From NCBI RefSeq assembly GCF_000019785.1, contig NC_010524.1, forward strand, positions 930,001 to 994,000: 64,000 nt of DNA. Reading direction: 5' to 3'. The position numbers were made by a program, and so were the translations under genes. Under the pieces are notes generated by a model. It was not told the DNA's origin. It did not search any database and saw nothing but the letters and a program-made list of their open reading frames with translations. The stretch is from Leptothrix cholodnii SP-6 (GTDB lineage: Bacteria > Pseudomonadota > Gammaproteobacteria > Burkholderiales > Burkholderiaceae_C). Of this stretch, positions 1-8,994 are shown piece by piece. Every line of letters starts with the position of its first letter. Positions within the stretch are counted from its first letter, which is position 1.

Positions 1-560
1 GCCACGGCGCCGGGACGACTGGAGGCCAGCAGCACAGGCGCGTCTTCCGGCGGCGGCAGTTTCGTGGCGGGCGAGCTGCCGGATGCCGGAGTCGTGCGCC
101 GCACGCCGATGGGCTCGGCTCGATCGTCAGCGGTGGTCGTGATGGCGGGGATGCGCGGACCGGAGGCCAATGGGGCGGCTGAACTCGTGGCACTCGCCGC
201 GCCGGGCCCTGGTGGCAGACCGGTCAGGTCGAGCTGGCGTGGCGCGCTCACCGTCGCAGCGGGGCGGTCGCGATTGGGCTTGGCCTCTTTGCGCTCCTCC
301 AGCTTGCCGGTCGAGAACGAGCGTTGCAACGCCATCGCCGACACCACCGCGATCGATAGCACCAGCATCGCGAGCGCGATCTGGCCCTTGCGTGAACGCT
401 GGGCCCGCGCCTGCGCGGCGACGTCGGGGATGCCGGCTTCGCCGGGCAGGGGTTCGATCTGGTTCGGATGTCCTGGGCCTGGAGCCGGTGCCATGCTTGC
501 TTCGACGCGGGTGCGTTCTGCAGGGGCTTCGTCGTCCGATGTCTTCGTGGGCTCAGTCAT
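1..560 (-). CDS. virB10: VirB10/TrbI-type secretion channel protein (partial, N-terminal 186 residues)
   Basis: The open frame starts at an ATG that overlaps the virB9 stop by 8 bases and runs off the left window edge without a stop. The visible part has a short acidic cytoplasmic tail, one hydrophobic segment at about residues 65-82, then a long Pro/Ala/Thr-rich periplasmic linker. This layout is typical of VirB10, the protein that bridges inner and outer membranes in the type IV secretion core complex. The conserved C-terminal beta-barrel domain is outside the window. The call rests on architecture plus its place immediately after virB8 and virB9. Confidence 0.82.
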   Translation of the reverse strand, partial: MTEPTKTSDDEAPAERTRVEASMAPAPGPGHPNQIEPLPGEAGIPDVAAQARAQRSRKGQIALAMLVLSIAVVSAMALQRSFSTGKLEERKEAKPNRDRPAATVSAPRQLDLTGLPPGPGAASATSSAAPLASGPRIPAITTTADDRAEPIGVRRTTPASGSSPATKLPPPEDAPVLLASSRPGAV

Positions 561-1500
561 GTCCAGTTCCTCCACGTTTGCGGTTCGAGCGGTTCGGGGT
601 GCCTTCAGCCTTCAACGCACGAGACACGCCGGGCACCGTGGTGCCGCTGCCGGATGACGGGCTGTCGAGGTCGAAGCCCTCGTTCCAGAGCCCGACCACG
701 GCCGAGCCCGCGCGCAGCACGAAGCGCCGAGCGACCCGGTCGATGACCATCAGGTCGCCTTCCATGCGGGTGTTGACCAGCGCTTCGCTGCCATCGCCCA
801 GCACCTGGAAGGCGGCCGGCACCTCGCGCTGACCGGGGAACTTCAGGTAGGTGAAGCGCCCGTCGTCGAACACCAGCGTCGGCACGATGTCCTGCGCGTG
901 CTCGCCCTCGGCCAGCGTGTAGTCGGTGTTGCGCACCTGCGGCTGGGCCTGCAGGCGGGCGAGCACGAGCTCCTCGGGCGCCGGCAGCGGTGGCAGGTCC
1001 GGCAAGGCCGGCAGCGCGGGGATCTCCGCCACCGAGGGCCTGGGCGGCGGTGCCGCCTTCACCGACAACCGGTAGACCGGCGCTCTCGCATCACCCGGCC
1101 CCAGCACGACGAACTCGAATGCATGCGTGCGCCGGGTCGTCAGCACGGCCAGGTTGTTGGGCGCCGAGGCGCTGCTGCGGGCCTTCACGAAGAAGCTGCG
1201 CCCGCCGGCTTGGGCGACCACGCACCAGGCCGATTCCGGCCGGGTGCAGTCACCGCCCAGGCCGGCAGCGACCTCGGTGATGGCCTCGTCGGCATCGAGC
1301 TGCACATGGGTCACGACCCCGCGCCGCACCGGCACGGTGACGACGGCCTGCGGGTCGTAGATAACCTCGCGCAGGCGCGGATCACTGGGTGCGGGTTCGG
1401 TGGCCTGCGCATCCGATGCCGACGCGGACAGGGCCGCCAGCAGGGCGAAGGCCCACGCCACACCGACCCACCATGACCCGGGATGAAGTCGCTGTCTCAT
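553..1500 (-). CDS. virB9: VirB9/CagX-type outer-membrane core complex protein
   Basis: The 315-residue protein has an N-terminal signal peptide (about residues 1-34, ending SASDAQA). The following region (LREVIYDPQAVVTVPVRRGVVTHVQL) belongs to the VirB9/CagX/TrbG family. A Pro-rich linker at about residues 150-175 precedes the C-terminal VirB7-interacting type domain (NTDYTL, then FDDGRFTYLKFPGQREVPAAF). VirB9 forms the outer-membrane ring of the type IV secretion channel with VirB7 and VirB10. Its ATG overlaps the virB8 stop (ATGA), so the two are translationally coupled. No separate virB7 lipoprotein gene is seen in the cluster. Confidence 0.92.
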   Translation of the reverse strand: MRQRLHPGSWWVGVAWAFALLAALSASASDAQATEPAPSDPRLREVIYDPQAVVTVPVRRGVVTHVQLDADEAITEVAAGLGGDCTRPESAWCVVAQAGGRSFFVKARSSASAPNNLAVLTTRRTHAFEFVVLGPGDARAPVYRLSVKAAPPPRPSVAEIPALPALPDLPPLPAPEELVLARLQAQPQVRNTDYTLAEGEHAQDIVPTLVFDDGRFTYLKFPGQREVPAAFQVLGDGSEALVNTRMEGDLMVIDRVARRFVLRAGSAVVGLWNEGFDLDSPSSGSGTTVPGVSRALKAEGTPNRSNRKRGGTGHD

Positions 1501-2369
1501 GGCTTGGCTCCCGATGCGGCGGTGTTGATCTCGGGGTCGGACCGGTAGGCGGTCACGACGAAACCGAAGGGGTTCTCCAGGCGGTCGGCTTCCTTGCTCA
1601 GCGCCTGGGGCTGGTACTGGAAGACGACGCTGGCGACGTGGCGGGTCACGACCTCGGCCAGGTTGCGGTCGGTCTGCCGCACGGCCTTGTCGTAGGTGAC
1701 GGTGGCGTCACCGCGGTTGCCCTTGCGGCCGGTCGGCGAGAGCCGCACGCCGACGATGCGGATGCGCCAGTCCTCGCTGGCGCCGAGCTTCTTCTGCAGT
1801 GCCGCGTCGCCTTCGAACAGCCGCGCGTAGTCCCCGAACACCGGCTGCGCCGCCATGCGCGCAACCTGGTCGAAGTCGCGCTGCAGGAACATCCAGCTGT
1901 AGCCCTCGCGGGCCCGCACGAAGGCGGCGAGGTTGTGCTTGTCCAGCGCCTCCATCGTCGGAATGGTCTCGACGTCCAGGCGCTGCTGGATCGTAGTCTC
2001 GCCGGTGACGCGGTCGACCACGATGGGGATCTCGACGATGCGGCGCAGCGGCCCCTGCACGAACACCGCTGTGATGCCGGTCAGCGCGAGCAGGCCGGCC
2101 GCGACGGCCACCTGCCAGGCGCGGCGTTCGGAGCGTTCGAGCAGCTGGGCGCGGTCGATCTCCCAGGTCTGATTGCCTTGGTAAGCGAGGTCTTCGATGG
2201 GCGGCGGTGGTGGTGGCTGTGCTGGCAGTGAGGATGGGGCCGATGGCGCCGAGTGCGCCGGTTCCGATTCGACCGCGTCGACCGGATCGCGCGCCAGATC
2301 CGACTGACGCAGGGCCTGCCAGTCGCTGTCGAAGAAGTCGTCCCTGACGTCATTCGTGGTCCGAGTCAT
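1497..2369 (-). CDS. virB8: VirB8/TrbF-type inner-membrane assembly protein
   Basis: VirB8 proteins are bitopic inner-membrane scaffolds of type IV secretion. Here 290 residues comprise a cytoplasmic N-terminus with a Pro tract (about residues 50-57), one transmembrane helix (about 86-104), and a periplasmic domain with family features, including REGYSWMFLQRDFDQVARMA and a late RNLAEVVTRHVASVVFQYQP stretch. It lies 15 bases after virB5 and overlaps virB9 by four bases, so it is in the middle of the operon. Length and topology match the family. Confidence 0.92.
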   Translation of the reverse strand: MTRTTNDVRDDFFDSDWQALRQSDLARDPVDAVESEPAHSAPSAPSSLPAQPPPPPPIEDLAYQGNQTWEIDRAQLLERSERRAWQVAVAAGLLALTGITAVFVQGPLRRIVEIPIVVDRVTGETTIQQRLDVETIPTMEALDKHNLAAFVRAREGYSWMFLQRDFDQVARMAAQPVFGDYARLFEGDAALQKKLGASEDWRIRIVGVRLSPTGRKGNRGDATVTYDKAVRQTDRNLAEVVTRHVASVVFQYQPQALSKEADRLENPFGFVVTAYRSDPEINTAASGAKP

Positions 2370-2384
2370 GGCGTCCTACCGGCA

Positions 2385-3101
2385 TCAGGGCAGGAAGTCC
2401 GAGACCTTGCCCGTGCGTCCCAGCATCTCGTACTGATGTTCCCGGTCGCGGGCCCGGGCGATGCGCTCCTCGCTGTCGGCCATGCCCTGCAGCATCTGCA
2501 GCTGCGACATCTCGTGAGACAGCAGCGCGTTCTCGGCGCCGATGCGAGCCTGGACCTCCTGCACCGACTTCTGGTCGGTGGTCGCGTTGACCTGGCCCAT
2601 CAGGGCCTGGATCTGCGAGAGTCGGCCGGCGGCCGACTGCATCGCGTCCTGCAGCAGGCCCTTGTGCTGATAGGGCTGTGACAAGGTGGTCTGGCAGCGC
2701 GCCTTGGCGTCGCCGCCCAGGTCCAGGCAGTTGTAGACCATGCCGGCGTCGCGCAGCGACTTGGCGGTGCGGCTGAGCGCGGCATAGCCCGACAGGTCGA
2801 TCGCGTTGAGCTGGGTGTAGACCTCGGCCGGCACGTAGTTGCCCAGCAGCGGGTTGTCGAAGATGGCACCGAGGCTGCGAATCCCGTTGATGCTGTTGAG
2901 CTGGCTCTGCAGCTGCATGATCTGCTGGACCTGGTTGCCGATCGCGGTGATGTCGTTGACCACCTGCTGGACGGTCTGGACCAGGTTGGCGACGTCGATC
3001 ACCGGGATGCCCTGGGCCTGGCTGGGGGTGACCCCGAAGGCGCCGAGGGCACCCAGTGCGGCGGCAACGATCTGGCGACGGATCTGGCAATGAAAGCGCA
3101 T
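2385..3101 (-). CDS. virB5: VirB5/TrbJ-type pilus-associated protein
   Basis: This 238-residue protein has a signal peptide (about residues 1-29, ending PSQAQG) and then a largely alpha-helical, Gln-rich body (NLVQTVQQVVNDITAIGNQV and a long C-terminal helix with QEVQARIGAENALLSHEM), as in VirB5/TrbJ minor pilins that sit at the pilus tip. The ATG was chosen because CAGGAGATC lies just upstream; the frame stays open much further upstream but there it lies antiparallel to nothing and overlaps virB6, so the longer version is not credible. The order virB6-virB5 is reversed relative to the Agrobacterium virB operon. Confidence 0.82.
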   Translation of the reverse strand: MRFHCQIRRQIVAAALGALGAFGVTPSQAQGIPVIDVANLVQTVQQVVNDITAIGNQVQQIMQLQSQLNSINGIRSLGAIFDNPLLGNYVPAEVYTQLNAIDLSGYAALSRTAKSLRDAGMVYNCLDLGGDAKARCQTTLSQPYQHKGLLQDAMQSAAGRLSQIQALMGQVNATTDQKSVQEVQARIGAENALLSHEMSQLQMLQGMADSEERIARARDREHQYEMLGRTGKVSDFLP

Positions 3102-3190
3102 GACGATCTCCTGGTCTGGCCGACGGGAGGCGATGAACAGGCGTGACAGGTCCGGCGGCAGCCCGTCCTGCCGCCCGCACGTCGAGGAAT

Positions 3191-4228
3191 TCAGGTGCGT
3201 CCGCGCAGCGCGGCGAGGCGGTAGGCGGGACGGCTGGTGGTCGCTGCCTGGGTCATGGCCGATCCCACGGCGCGGCCCAGGGCGAAGGGAATGCCCGTGC
3301 CAGCGCGCACGACACCGCCAGCGACGGTCCCGCCGGCCCCCCGGGACGATCCAGCACGCAGGCCCGCGACCATCAGGGTGTTCTGGATCATCTGGATGCC
3401 CTGCTGGACGGCGGCGCCACCGGTCAGGGCCGAGGCCAGGCTGGGGGCCTGGAAGCACAGGATGGCCATCAGGATCATCAGCACGCAGTAGCGCATGGCC
3501 TCGCCCAGCACGTTGAAGGTGCCGCCGAGGAAGCCGCCGCCATCCTGGATGGCCTTGAAGATCGCGGTGCCGATGGCGATGCTCAGGCCCAGCGCGAAGA
3601 AGGCGAACCAGGTCAGCACGACCGCGTTGAGCAGCATCGACAGCCAGCTGTCGAAGAAGCGCGCGGTGGGTCGCCAGGCCAAGCAGAGGATGAACAGCGG
3701 GCCCACCGCGATCACGAAGGTCAGGAGGACCTTGGCCAGCGTGACGACGAACAAGCCGATGACCAGGAAGATGACCGAGCCGGTCGAGAAGACCCCGGCG
3801 GCCACCAGCAGGTCGAGCCGGAACGGGCTGGCCTCCTTCATCAGGTCGCCGGCCTGGTCGCTGGCGGCGTCGTTGAAGTGGTCCAGCAGCGTGTACGGCG
3901 TGGTCAGCGTCGCCGGGTCGACGCCAGCGGGCAGGAAGGTCGATGCCACCCCCATCGCCAGCGCATTGGCGCTGTCGGCCACATGGGTGATGTAGACGCC
4001 CGACTGCAGCGCGAAGGCCAGCACCAGGCCGATCTTGAAGACCTTCCACAGGAAGGTCGTGATCGACTCCGACACCTCGTGGCGCAGCACCGCCCAGCCG
4101 TAGAGCATGACCCACAGCGTCATCGCCGACAGCGCGACCGGCGTGAGTGCGGCCATCAGCGCGGTGATCACGTCGATCACGTAGCTGTTGAGGATGGCGT
4201 CGAAACGGGAACCGACCCAGCTGTACAT
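3191..4228 (-). CDS. virB6: VirB6/TrbL-type polytopic inner-membrane protein
   Basis: The 345-residue protein contains several strongly hydrophobic helices: one near residues 18-42, a run of segments between about 130 and 215 (VFSTGSVIFLVIGLFVVTLA and following), and another near 240-260. The C-terminus is Gly/Arg-rich. This is typical of VirB6/TrbL, which forms part of the inner-membrane platform of the DNA translocation channel. The start at MYSWVGSRFD is preceded by an excellent ribosome-binding site (AGGAGG, five bases before the ATG). Confidence 0.9.
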   Translation of the reverse strand: MYSWVGSRFDAILNSYVIDVITALMAALTPVALSAMTLWVMLYGWAVLRHEVSESITTFLWKVFKIGLVLAFALQSGVYITHVADSANALAMGVASTFLPAGVDPATLTTPYTLLDHFNDAASDQAGDLMKEASPFRLDLLVAAGVFSTGSVIFLVIGLFVVTLAKVLLTFVIAVGPLFILCLAWRPTARFFDSWLSMLLNAVVLTWFAFFALGLSIAIGTAIFKAIQDGGGFLGGTFNVLGEAMRYCVLMILMAILCFQAPSLASALTGGAAVQQGIQMIQNTLMVAGLRAGSSRGAGGTVAGGVVRAGTGIPFALGRAVGSAMTQAATTSRPAYRLAALRGRT

Positions 4229-4238
4229 GGCAAGCCTC

Positions 4239-4658
4239 CTACTGGACGGCGTCGAACGGCAGGTTGGCCGGTGGCCTGGCGAACACCGGCACGCAGCGGC
4301 TGGCAAGGTCCGGGTACTGGCACTGCAGCCAGACGCCACGTGCCTTGACGACCCACAGGCGCGACCGCTTTGTGACGCCGTAGGTCGATGCCCGGCAGGT
4401 GCCGGGACGGGCCTGTACCTCGGTGCACTCCATCAGGCCCGGGGCGGTCTCGACCATGTGCCACGGCCCCGGGTGGCAGCCGACGTCCGCGCGGCAGAGC
4501 GGTCGAGCCGGGCCGGTCGAGGGCATCGGTGGGGTGTCGACCTGGCGTGTGCCATTGGCAAGGACAAGCACGGCCTCGTTGCCGGGCACGGCCTGGGCGG
4601 ACACCGCCGAGGCGATCACGAGCGCAAGGCCGACCGCCATCGATGACTTCGGCTTCAT
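4239..4658 (-). CDS. Small exported Cys-rich protein of the conjugation operon
   Basis: A 139-residue protein with a clear signal peptide (about 1-23, MKPKSSMAVGLALVIASAVS). Six cysteines in the mature part (in LCRADVGC, MECTE, GTCRA, LQCQY and SRCV) suggest disulphide bonds in the periplasm. Its ATG overlaps the virB4 stop (ATGA), and virB6 begins 10 bases after its own stop, so it is a coupled operon member in the position where virB5 usually sits. No family is recognised. It may be an accessory periplasmic factor of the channel, or may do the job of the missing VirB7. That is inference from position only. Confidence 0.75.
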   Translation of the reverse strand: MKPKSSMAVGLALVIASAVSAQAVPGNEAVLVLANGTRQVDTPPMPSTGPARPLCRADVGCHPGPWHMVETAPGLMECTEVQARPGTCRASTYGVTKRSRLWVVKARGVWLQCQYPDLASRCVPVFARPPANLPFDAVQ

Positions 4659-7147
4659 GACTGACTCCCGGCCGCACGCGCCTTGCGCGCCCGCACGGCG
4701 CGCTGCAGCAGCGGAATCCAGGCCTTCGGATCGTGGCTGACCTGGCTGCGCAGCTCGTCGAGCAGCGCGACGTTGTCGGTGGTGGCCGACAGCACGGTGA
4801 TGAAGTCTTCCAGCCCCGACAGGTCCAGCTCGCAGATCGCGCTGGTGGCTCCCTGCTTGACCAGGAAGCGCCGGCCACCCTGGGCACTCAGGCTGCGCAC
4901 CGTCTCGTACTCTGCCTCGCTGAGCCCGAAGCCGTCGACGTACTCGTCGTGCACCGCCTCCGGGTTGGCCAGGAAGATCTTGGTGACGCTCTGCTCGATC
5001 ATGGTCCGACCGATCGGGTGGCGCAGCACGTCCGACGGGCTCTGGGTGTCGAAGATGCCCAGCCCGTTCTGCTTGCGGATGGTCTTCTGCTTCTGCTTGG
5101 CGAAGTCGCTGAAGACCGCGTGGTCCAGCGCCTTCCAGAACTCCGAGATCACGTAGATCAGGCGCTCGCCGTTCACCCACTCGTCCATCATCTGCAGCAG
5201 CACCATCATCACCGGCGTGCGCACCTCGGGCAGGTCCAGGAACTCGGTGGTGTCGAAGCCCACCACGCGGGTGGCCGACAGCAGTCCGAGCTGATCCGGC
5301 GCCTGATCGAACACCCAGCCCAGCGCGCCGCCATCGCACCAGCGCCCCAGGCGCTCGTACAAGCTGTTCTCGCCGGTCTTGGGCAGGTTCTGGCGCACGG
5401 TCGAGAAGCGCCGCAGGTGGGCCGGCATCATCGCCACCGCCCGCACCGCATCGGCGATGGCACGCTCGTCGGACGGCAGCAGCGGCAGGGCCGTGGTGGC
5501 CACGCAGGTGCGGATCAGCTGCTCCCAGAACTGCAGCCGCTCGGGCGTCGGCTCGCGCTGCAGCGGGTTGCAGCCGGTGGGCCGGCCGGCCTCGAAGGCC
5601 AGGTACTCGCCGCCGAGCGCGCGCACCGCGATCTCGCAGCCACGGTCCAGGTCGAACAGCACCAGCCGGGGCGCGGGCTGCCACTTGCGCGTCAGCACCA
5701 GCAGGAACATCTCCAGCGTGGTCTTGCCGACGCCGGTCGAGCCGATGATGAGGGTGTTGCCCGGCAGCTTCTTGTCGGCCGAATCCTCGCCCTCCGGGCT
5801 GCTGTGCAGGTTCAGGTAGAAGGGCTGGCCAGACGGCGTTCGCAGCAGGGCCAGGGCCTCGCCCCAGGGGTTGCCGTCGCGCTTGCCACGCGGGAAGTTG
5901 TGGCCACAGGCCAGCGCCGCGAAGGCGCGCGAGGACAGCTTGGCATCGCGTGGACGCCACGACCAGTTGCCCGGCATCTGCGCGAACCAGGCCGCGTCGG
6001 CGACCAGGTCGACCGGGGCCATCTGCAGGCTCGACGCCTCGCCGACCGCGCCGATGGCCTGTGACGCGCGCCGGCCGGCGTCGGCCACGTCGTCGCCGAA
6101 CACCACCAGGCTGTAGTGGTACTCACCCATGCAGAACTGGCCGTCGCCGAGTTCGTTGAGCGCCACGTCCATCTCGGCGACCTGGCTGCTGACCACGTCG
6201 TCGCTGGCGATCAGCTGGTCGCGCTGCAGCTCCAAGGCCCGCATCGCGTCCCTGCGCGGCAGGATCGAGAAGCTCTGCGTCTCGATGAACTCGCTGGCCT
6301 CGTAGAGCAGGGTGTCGAGGATGCCGGGCTCGACCGCGTCGGCGTATTCCTTGATGTCGACCAGCGCGGCATACCGACGCTGATCGCCGTGGCGCAGCTC
6401 CAGCTTGTCGCCACCGAAGCTCAGGCGGGTGGTGGGCAGCACGCGGTACAGCGGCCCTGTCCTGGCCGGGATCGGGCGCGAGCGGCCGTTGACCAGGTAG
6501 GACAGGAACTCGGCCACCTCGGACCAGCGCTGGTCGCGGTCTTCGCGCACACCCAGCAGCTGCGGTCCGAAGCCGCGCAGCACGCGGTCGACCAGCGCGC
6601 TGCGTTCTTCCATCACCCGCAGGGCCTCGGCCTGAGCCTCGGCAATCGCCTGGCGGGAACGGTGCTTCGACTGCAGCGCCCGGCTGATGCGCGACACGTT
6701 CGGCCGATAGACCAGCGTCAGGTAGAGCTCGTTGCTCATCATCGGCTGGCTGGCCAGCCGGCGTTGGTAAGCCTGCGACAGCTCGCGCGCAAAACCCGGC
6801 TCGCGCGGATCTGTGAGCGCATCGTGGGTGCGCCGATGCAGCCGGTGCGTCCAGACCGCCCACTGGCCGCCGGCCAGGCTGCGCAGCAGGCTGCACAGGG
6901 CCTCATGGCGTTCGGCGATCAGGTGCTCGTCGGCGCACTCGAAGGGCACGCCGTCCAGGCGCCAGACCCGCAGGTAATCGCCGCCGCGCGAGATGACGTC
7001 GTGCGGGCTGACCAGCGAAGAGAAGGGCACGAAGCGCGCGAGCGGGTTCTCGCGATGAGCCTGGGCCCAGTAGTGGGGCTGCAGCGCCATCTGGCCTGAC
7101 AGGTCGGCTGTGCCGACCTTCCCGACCTTCCTAGACATGCCAAGCAT
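4655..7147 (-). CDS. virB4: VirB4/TrbE/CagE-type secretion ATPase
   Basis: VirB4 is the large conserved ATPase that powers pilus assembly and substrate transfer. The 830-residue protein shows the N-terminal CagE/TrbE/VirB domain and a C-terminal P-loop ATPase with Walker A GSTGVGKTT (Lys at about residue 475), a Walker-B-like LVLFDLDRGCE, and the conserved ERLIYVISEFWKAL segment. The start MLGMSRKV follows AGGAG; the frame is open further upstream, but that part overlaps virB3. The start lies inside the last codons of virB3 (about 17 bases overlap). Confidence 0.95.
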   Translation of the reverse strand: MLGMSRKVGKVGTADLSGQMALQPHYWAQAHRENPLARFVPFSSLVSPHDVISRGGDYLRVWRLDGVPFECADEHLIAERHEALCSLLRSLAGGQWAVWTHRLHRRTHDALTDPREPGFARELSQAYQRRLASQPMMSNELYLTLVYRPNVSRISRALQSKHRSRQAIAEAQAEALRVMEERSALVDRVLRGFGPQLLGVREDRDQRWSEVAEFLSYLVNGRSRPIPARTGPLYRVLPTTRLSFGGDKLELRHGDQRRYAALVDIKEYADAVEPGILDTLLYEASEFIETQSFSILPRRDAMRALELQRDQLIASDDVVSSQVAEMDVALNELGDGQFCMGEYHYSLVVFGDDVADAGRRASQAIGAVGEASSLQMAPVDLVADAAWFAQMPGNWSWRPRDAKLSSRAFAALACGHNFPRGKRDGNPWGEALALLRTPSGQPFYLNLHSSPEGEDSADKKLPGNTLIIGSTGVGKTTLEMFLLVLTRKWQPAPRLVLFDLDRGCEIAVRALGGEYLAFEAGRPTGCNPLQREPTPERLQFWEQLIRTCVATTALPLLPSDERAIADAVRAVAMMPAHLRRFSTVRQNLPKTGENSLYERLGRWCDGGALGWVFDQAPDQLGLLSATRVVGFDTTEFLDLPEVRTPVMMVLLQMMDEWVNGERLIYVISEFWKALDHAVFSDFAKQKQKTIRKQNGLGIFDTQSPSDVLRHPIGRTMIEQSVTKIFLANPEAVHDEYVDGFGLSEAEYETVRSLSAQGGRRFLVKQGATSAICELDLSGLEDFITVLSATTDNVALLDELRSQVSHDPKAWIPLLQRAVRARKARAAGSQS

Positions 7148-7463
7148 CGCGTGCTCCTGCGTAAAGGGTGGGTGAGTAGCTGCGCGCGCACCAGAACGCG
7201 TGGTTGCGGTCGTGCAGCTTGAGCTTGGTGGCGATCGCCATCTGGCGGAAACGCTGCTCATCCCGGGCGGTGACCCAGCTCATCCACAGCAAGGCCGGCA
7301 CGAGGGCCAGCAGGACGGCCAGCGACAACCACCAGCTCAGCAGCGTGCCGCCCCAGACGATCAGCAGCATCCCGCCACCGAACAGCACGACCAGCGGCAC
7401 CAGCGGGATGCCCAGCTTCATCGCCGGGCGGGTCGCGCCCTTGTAGATCGCCTCGGCCAGCAT
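7131..7463 (-). CDS. virB3: VirB3/TrbD-type inner-membrane protein
   Basis: A 110-residue protein beginning MLAEAIYKGATRPAMKLGIPL, the usual VirB3 N-terminal signature (a short amphipathic stretch followed by P-x-x-x-G-[IV]-P). Two closely spaced hydrophobic helices follow (about 20-40 and 44-62), then a cytoplasmic tail. VirB3 works with VirB4 in pilus biogenesis. An in-frame GTG nine bases earlier is an alternative start; neither has a strong ribosome-binding site, so coupling to virB2 (stop 18 bases before the ATG) is likely. Confidence 0.9.
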   Translation of the reverse strand: MLAEAIYKGATRPAMKLGIPLVPLVVLFGGGMLLIVWGGTLLSWWLSLAVLLALVPALLWMSWVTARDEQRFRQMAIATKLKLHDRNHAFWCARSYSPTLYAGARDAWHV

Positions 7464-7481
7464 GGCGGTCACCGAGGGTGG

Positions 7482-7772
7482 TCAGGCCACGATGAAGCTG
7501 GCGAAGGCCGCCGCGCCACCGATCAGCGTGCCGCCGATCAGCACGTTGGCGACATCGGTCAGGCGCGCGCCCTGGAAGATCATCTTGAAGCCGGCCCAGA
7601 TGATCGCGATTGTCACGACCGCCACCGAGACCGTGACCAGGATGGCGTTGACGTTGGTGACCGTGGTGTTGATCTTGTCGAAGCCCTGGGCCTGCGCAAG
7701 CACCGGGCCGAGGGCCAGGGCGAGCGCGAAGAGTGGCAGGGCAGGACGGCGGACATCGAGGTGCGAGAGCAT
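7482..7772 (-). CDS. virB2: VirB2/TrbC-type major pilin
   Basis: The 96-residue precursor has a long leader (about 1-28, cleavage near LAQAQ|G) and a mature part of about 68 residues with two hydrophobic helices (VNAILVTVSVAVVTIAIIWAG and VLIGGTLIGGAAAFASFIVA) separated by a short basic loop (FKMIFQGARL). This is the standard form of VirB2-family conjugative pilins. It lies between virB1 and virB3, as expected. A good AAGGAGATCCACC ribosome-binding site precedes the ATG. Confidence 0.92.
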   Translation of the reverse strand: MLSHLDVRRPALPLFALALALGPVLAQAQGFDKINTTVTNVNAILVTVSVAVVTIAIIWAGFKMIFQGARLTDVANVLIGGTLIGGAAAFASFIVA

Positions 7773-7793
7773 GGTGGATCTCCTTTCGGTGAC

Positions 7794-8303
7794 TCAGGGG
7801 CGGTGGCGAACAGGGAGGGGAATGGCCGATGGCATGCGGCGTGCGGCGTCGAGCACCCGCTGCACATAGCCGTGCCGGAAGCCAGTCTCGAAATTGCCGC
7901 TGTAGTAGCAGGACAGGGCCTGCCGCAGCCGGTGCTGGTCGCGTGCCGGGCCGGTGCTGCCAAGCACCGTCGATCGCGCGTAGCAGTCGCCCAGGATCGT
8001 CTGCATAGCCCGCAGGTTGGTGCAAGGTTCGAAGGCATCTTCCAGGCGCAGGCCCATGCGGCGCACGTTGCGCACGTTGATCTGGGCCAGCCCGACACTG
8101 AAGTTCCAGCCCTGGGCCTGCAGCGAGCGGGCCGTGACCAGTGCCTCCTGGCGGTAGCGAGGCTGGCGCACCAGCACCCCGCCGACCACGCCGATCGCAT
8201 GCGGATTGAGGCTGCTCTCGACCGTGGCCAGTGCATGGGTGGTGCGGCTGTCTACCTGGGGCGCACAAGCCATTGCGAGGGCCAGGAAGGGGCTGGCGTC
8301 CAT
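7794..8303 (-). CDS. virB1: VirB1-type lytic transglycosylase
   Basis: The 169-residue protein matches soluble lytic transglycosylase (SLT/VirB1) domains: the putative catalytic Glu in ATVESSLNPHAIG, the NFSVGLAQINVRN core motif, and CYYSGNFETGF near the C-terminus. Such enzymes open the peptidoglycan locally so that the type IV channel can be assembled. No obvious signal peptide is present; the N-terminus is only mildly hydrophobic. The ATG at MDASPF is preferred because GAGGA precedes it; a TTG six codons upstream is possible. Confidence 0.92.
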   Translation of the reverse strand: MDASPFLALAMACAPQVDSRTTHALATVESSLNPHAIGVVGGVLVRQPRYRQEALVTARSLQAQGWNFSVGLAQINVRNVRRMGLRLEDAFEPCTNLRAMQTILGDCYARSTVLGSTGPARDQHRLRQALSCYYSGNFETGFRHGYVQRVLDAARRMPSAIPLPVRHRP

Positions 8304-8317
8304 CTTGATGTCCTCGT

Positions 8318-8878
8318 TCAAGGTATCGAGGGCGCGACCGGCACGGAAGCCTGCGCACCGGTCCAGGCCTGGTACTCGTCGTCGTAGCGCGTGTCCCAGC
8401 TGCCCATTTGTGCCTTGGCCGCCGGGCTGAACTCGGTGACTGTGTCACCGGCCATGTTCCACCAGGTCCTGGCAAACGCGGCGCCTTCGACCACGACCGA
8501 GATCGCACCTGTGTAGTCGCAGGTGTAGGACGAGCCGGTGTCGGTCTCGACCAGGCGGGTGTACTGCGGCGGGCAGTTGGTCGGCGCCGCAGCCCAGTTG
8601 TGCTGGGCCGAGTTGCCTGCACCGCTCATCGCGCAGGTCGGGAAGGCGCGGCCGCGCGCGAGGTCGCGCAGCACCTGCCGGATCGGTGGCACGCACTGCG
8701 GCACCTTGCGCCAGTTGGGGGCAGCGAAGCACAGCAGCACCTGGCAGCCATCGACGGCATGCGCCGGTGCGGGTGCGCCGGCCATCGCGGCGACGGCGAG
8801 ACACGGCAGGGCGAAGGCACGCCACAGTGCGTGTGCCGGCATGCGGCGGGCGATGGATGCAGAACGATGGGTCGTCAT
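8318..8878 (-). CDS. Exported Cys-rich protein, first gene of the virB operon
   Basis: A 186-residue protein with a signal peptide (about residues 1-40, ending APAPAHA). The mature part has cysteines in CQVLLC, PQCVPP, FPTCAMSG, NCPPQ and YTCDYTG, and Trp/Tyr-rich motifs (RTWWNMAGD, RYDDEYQAWTG). The start is fixed by TTGGAGAGGATCACC before the ATG. It lies 14 bases before virB1 and appears to be the first gene of the mating-pair operon. I recognise similar secreted proteins only as conserved conjugation-locus hypotheticals. Disulphide-rich folding in the periplasm is inferred. Confidence 0.72.
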   Translation of the reverse strand: MTTHRSASIARRMPAHALWRAFALPCLAVAAMAGAPAPAHAVDGCQVLLCFAAPNWRKVPQCVPPIRQVLRDLARGRAFPTCAMSGAGNSAQHNWAAAPTNCPPQYTRLVETDTGSSYTCDYTGAISVVVEGAAFARTWWNMAGDTVTEFSPAAKAQMGSWDTRYDDEYQAWTGAQASVPVAPSIP

Positions 8879-8994
8879 GGTGATCCTCTCCAAGGTTGAT
8901 CCGGGCCATCGGACGTCGGGACTGGTGGTCGGCGCCCGTGGATTCACTCTAGGCACGCAAGGCTCGCTTGTGCGCGATGACTTTGGGTACAGAT

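Noticed and set aside
3102..4115. Long upstream extension of the virB5 frame
   Set aside because: It overlaps virB6 on the same strand, has low-complexity Arg/Gly/Pro composition and no ribosome-binding site; virB5 has its own signal peptide start.
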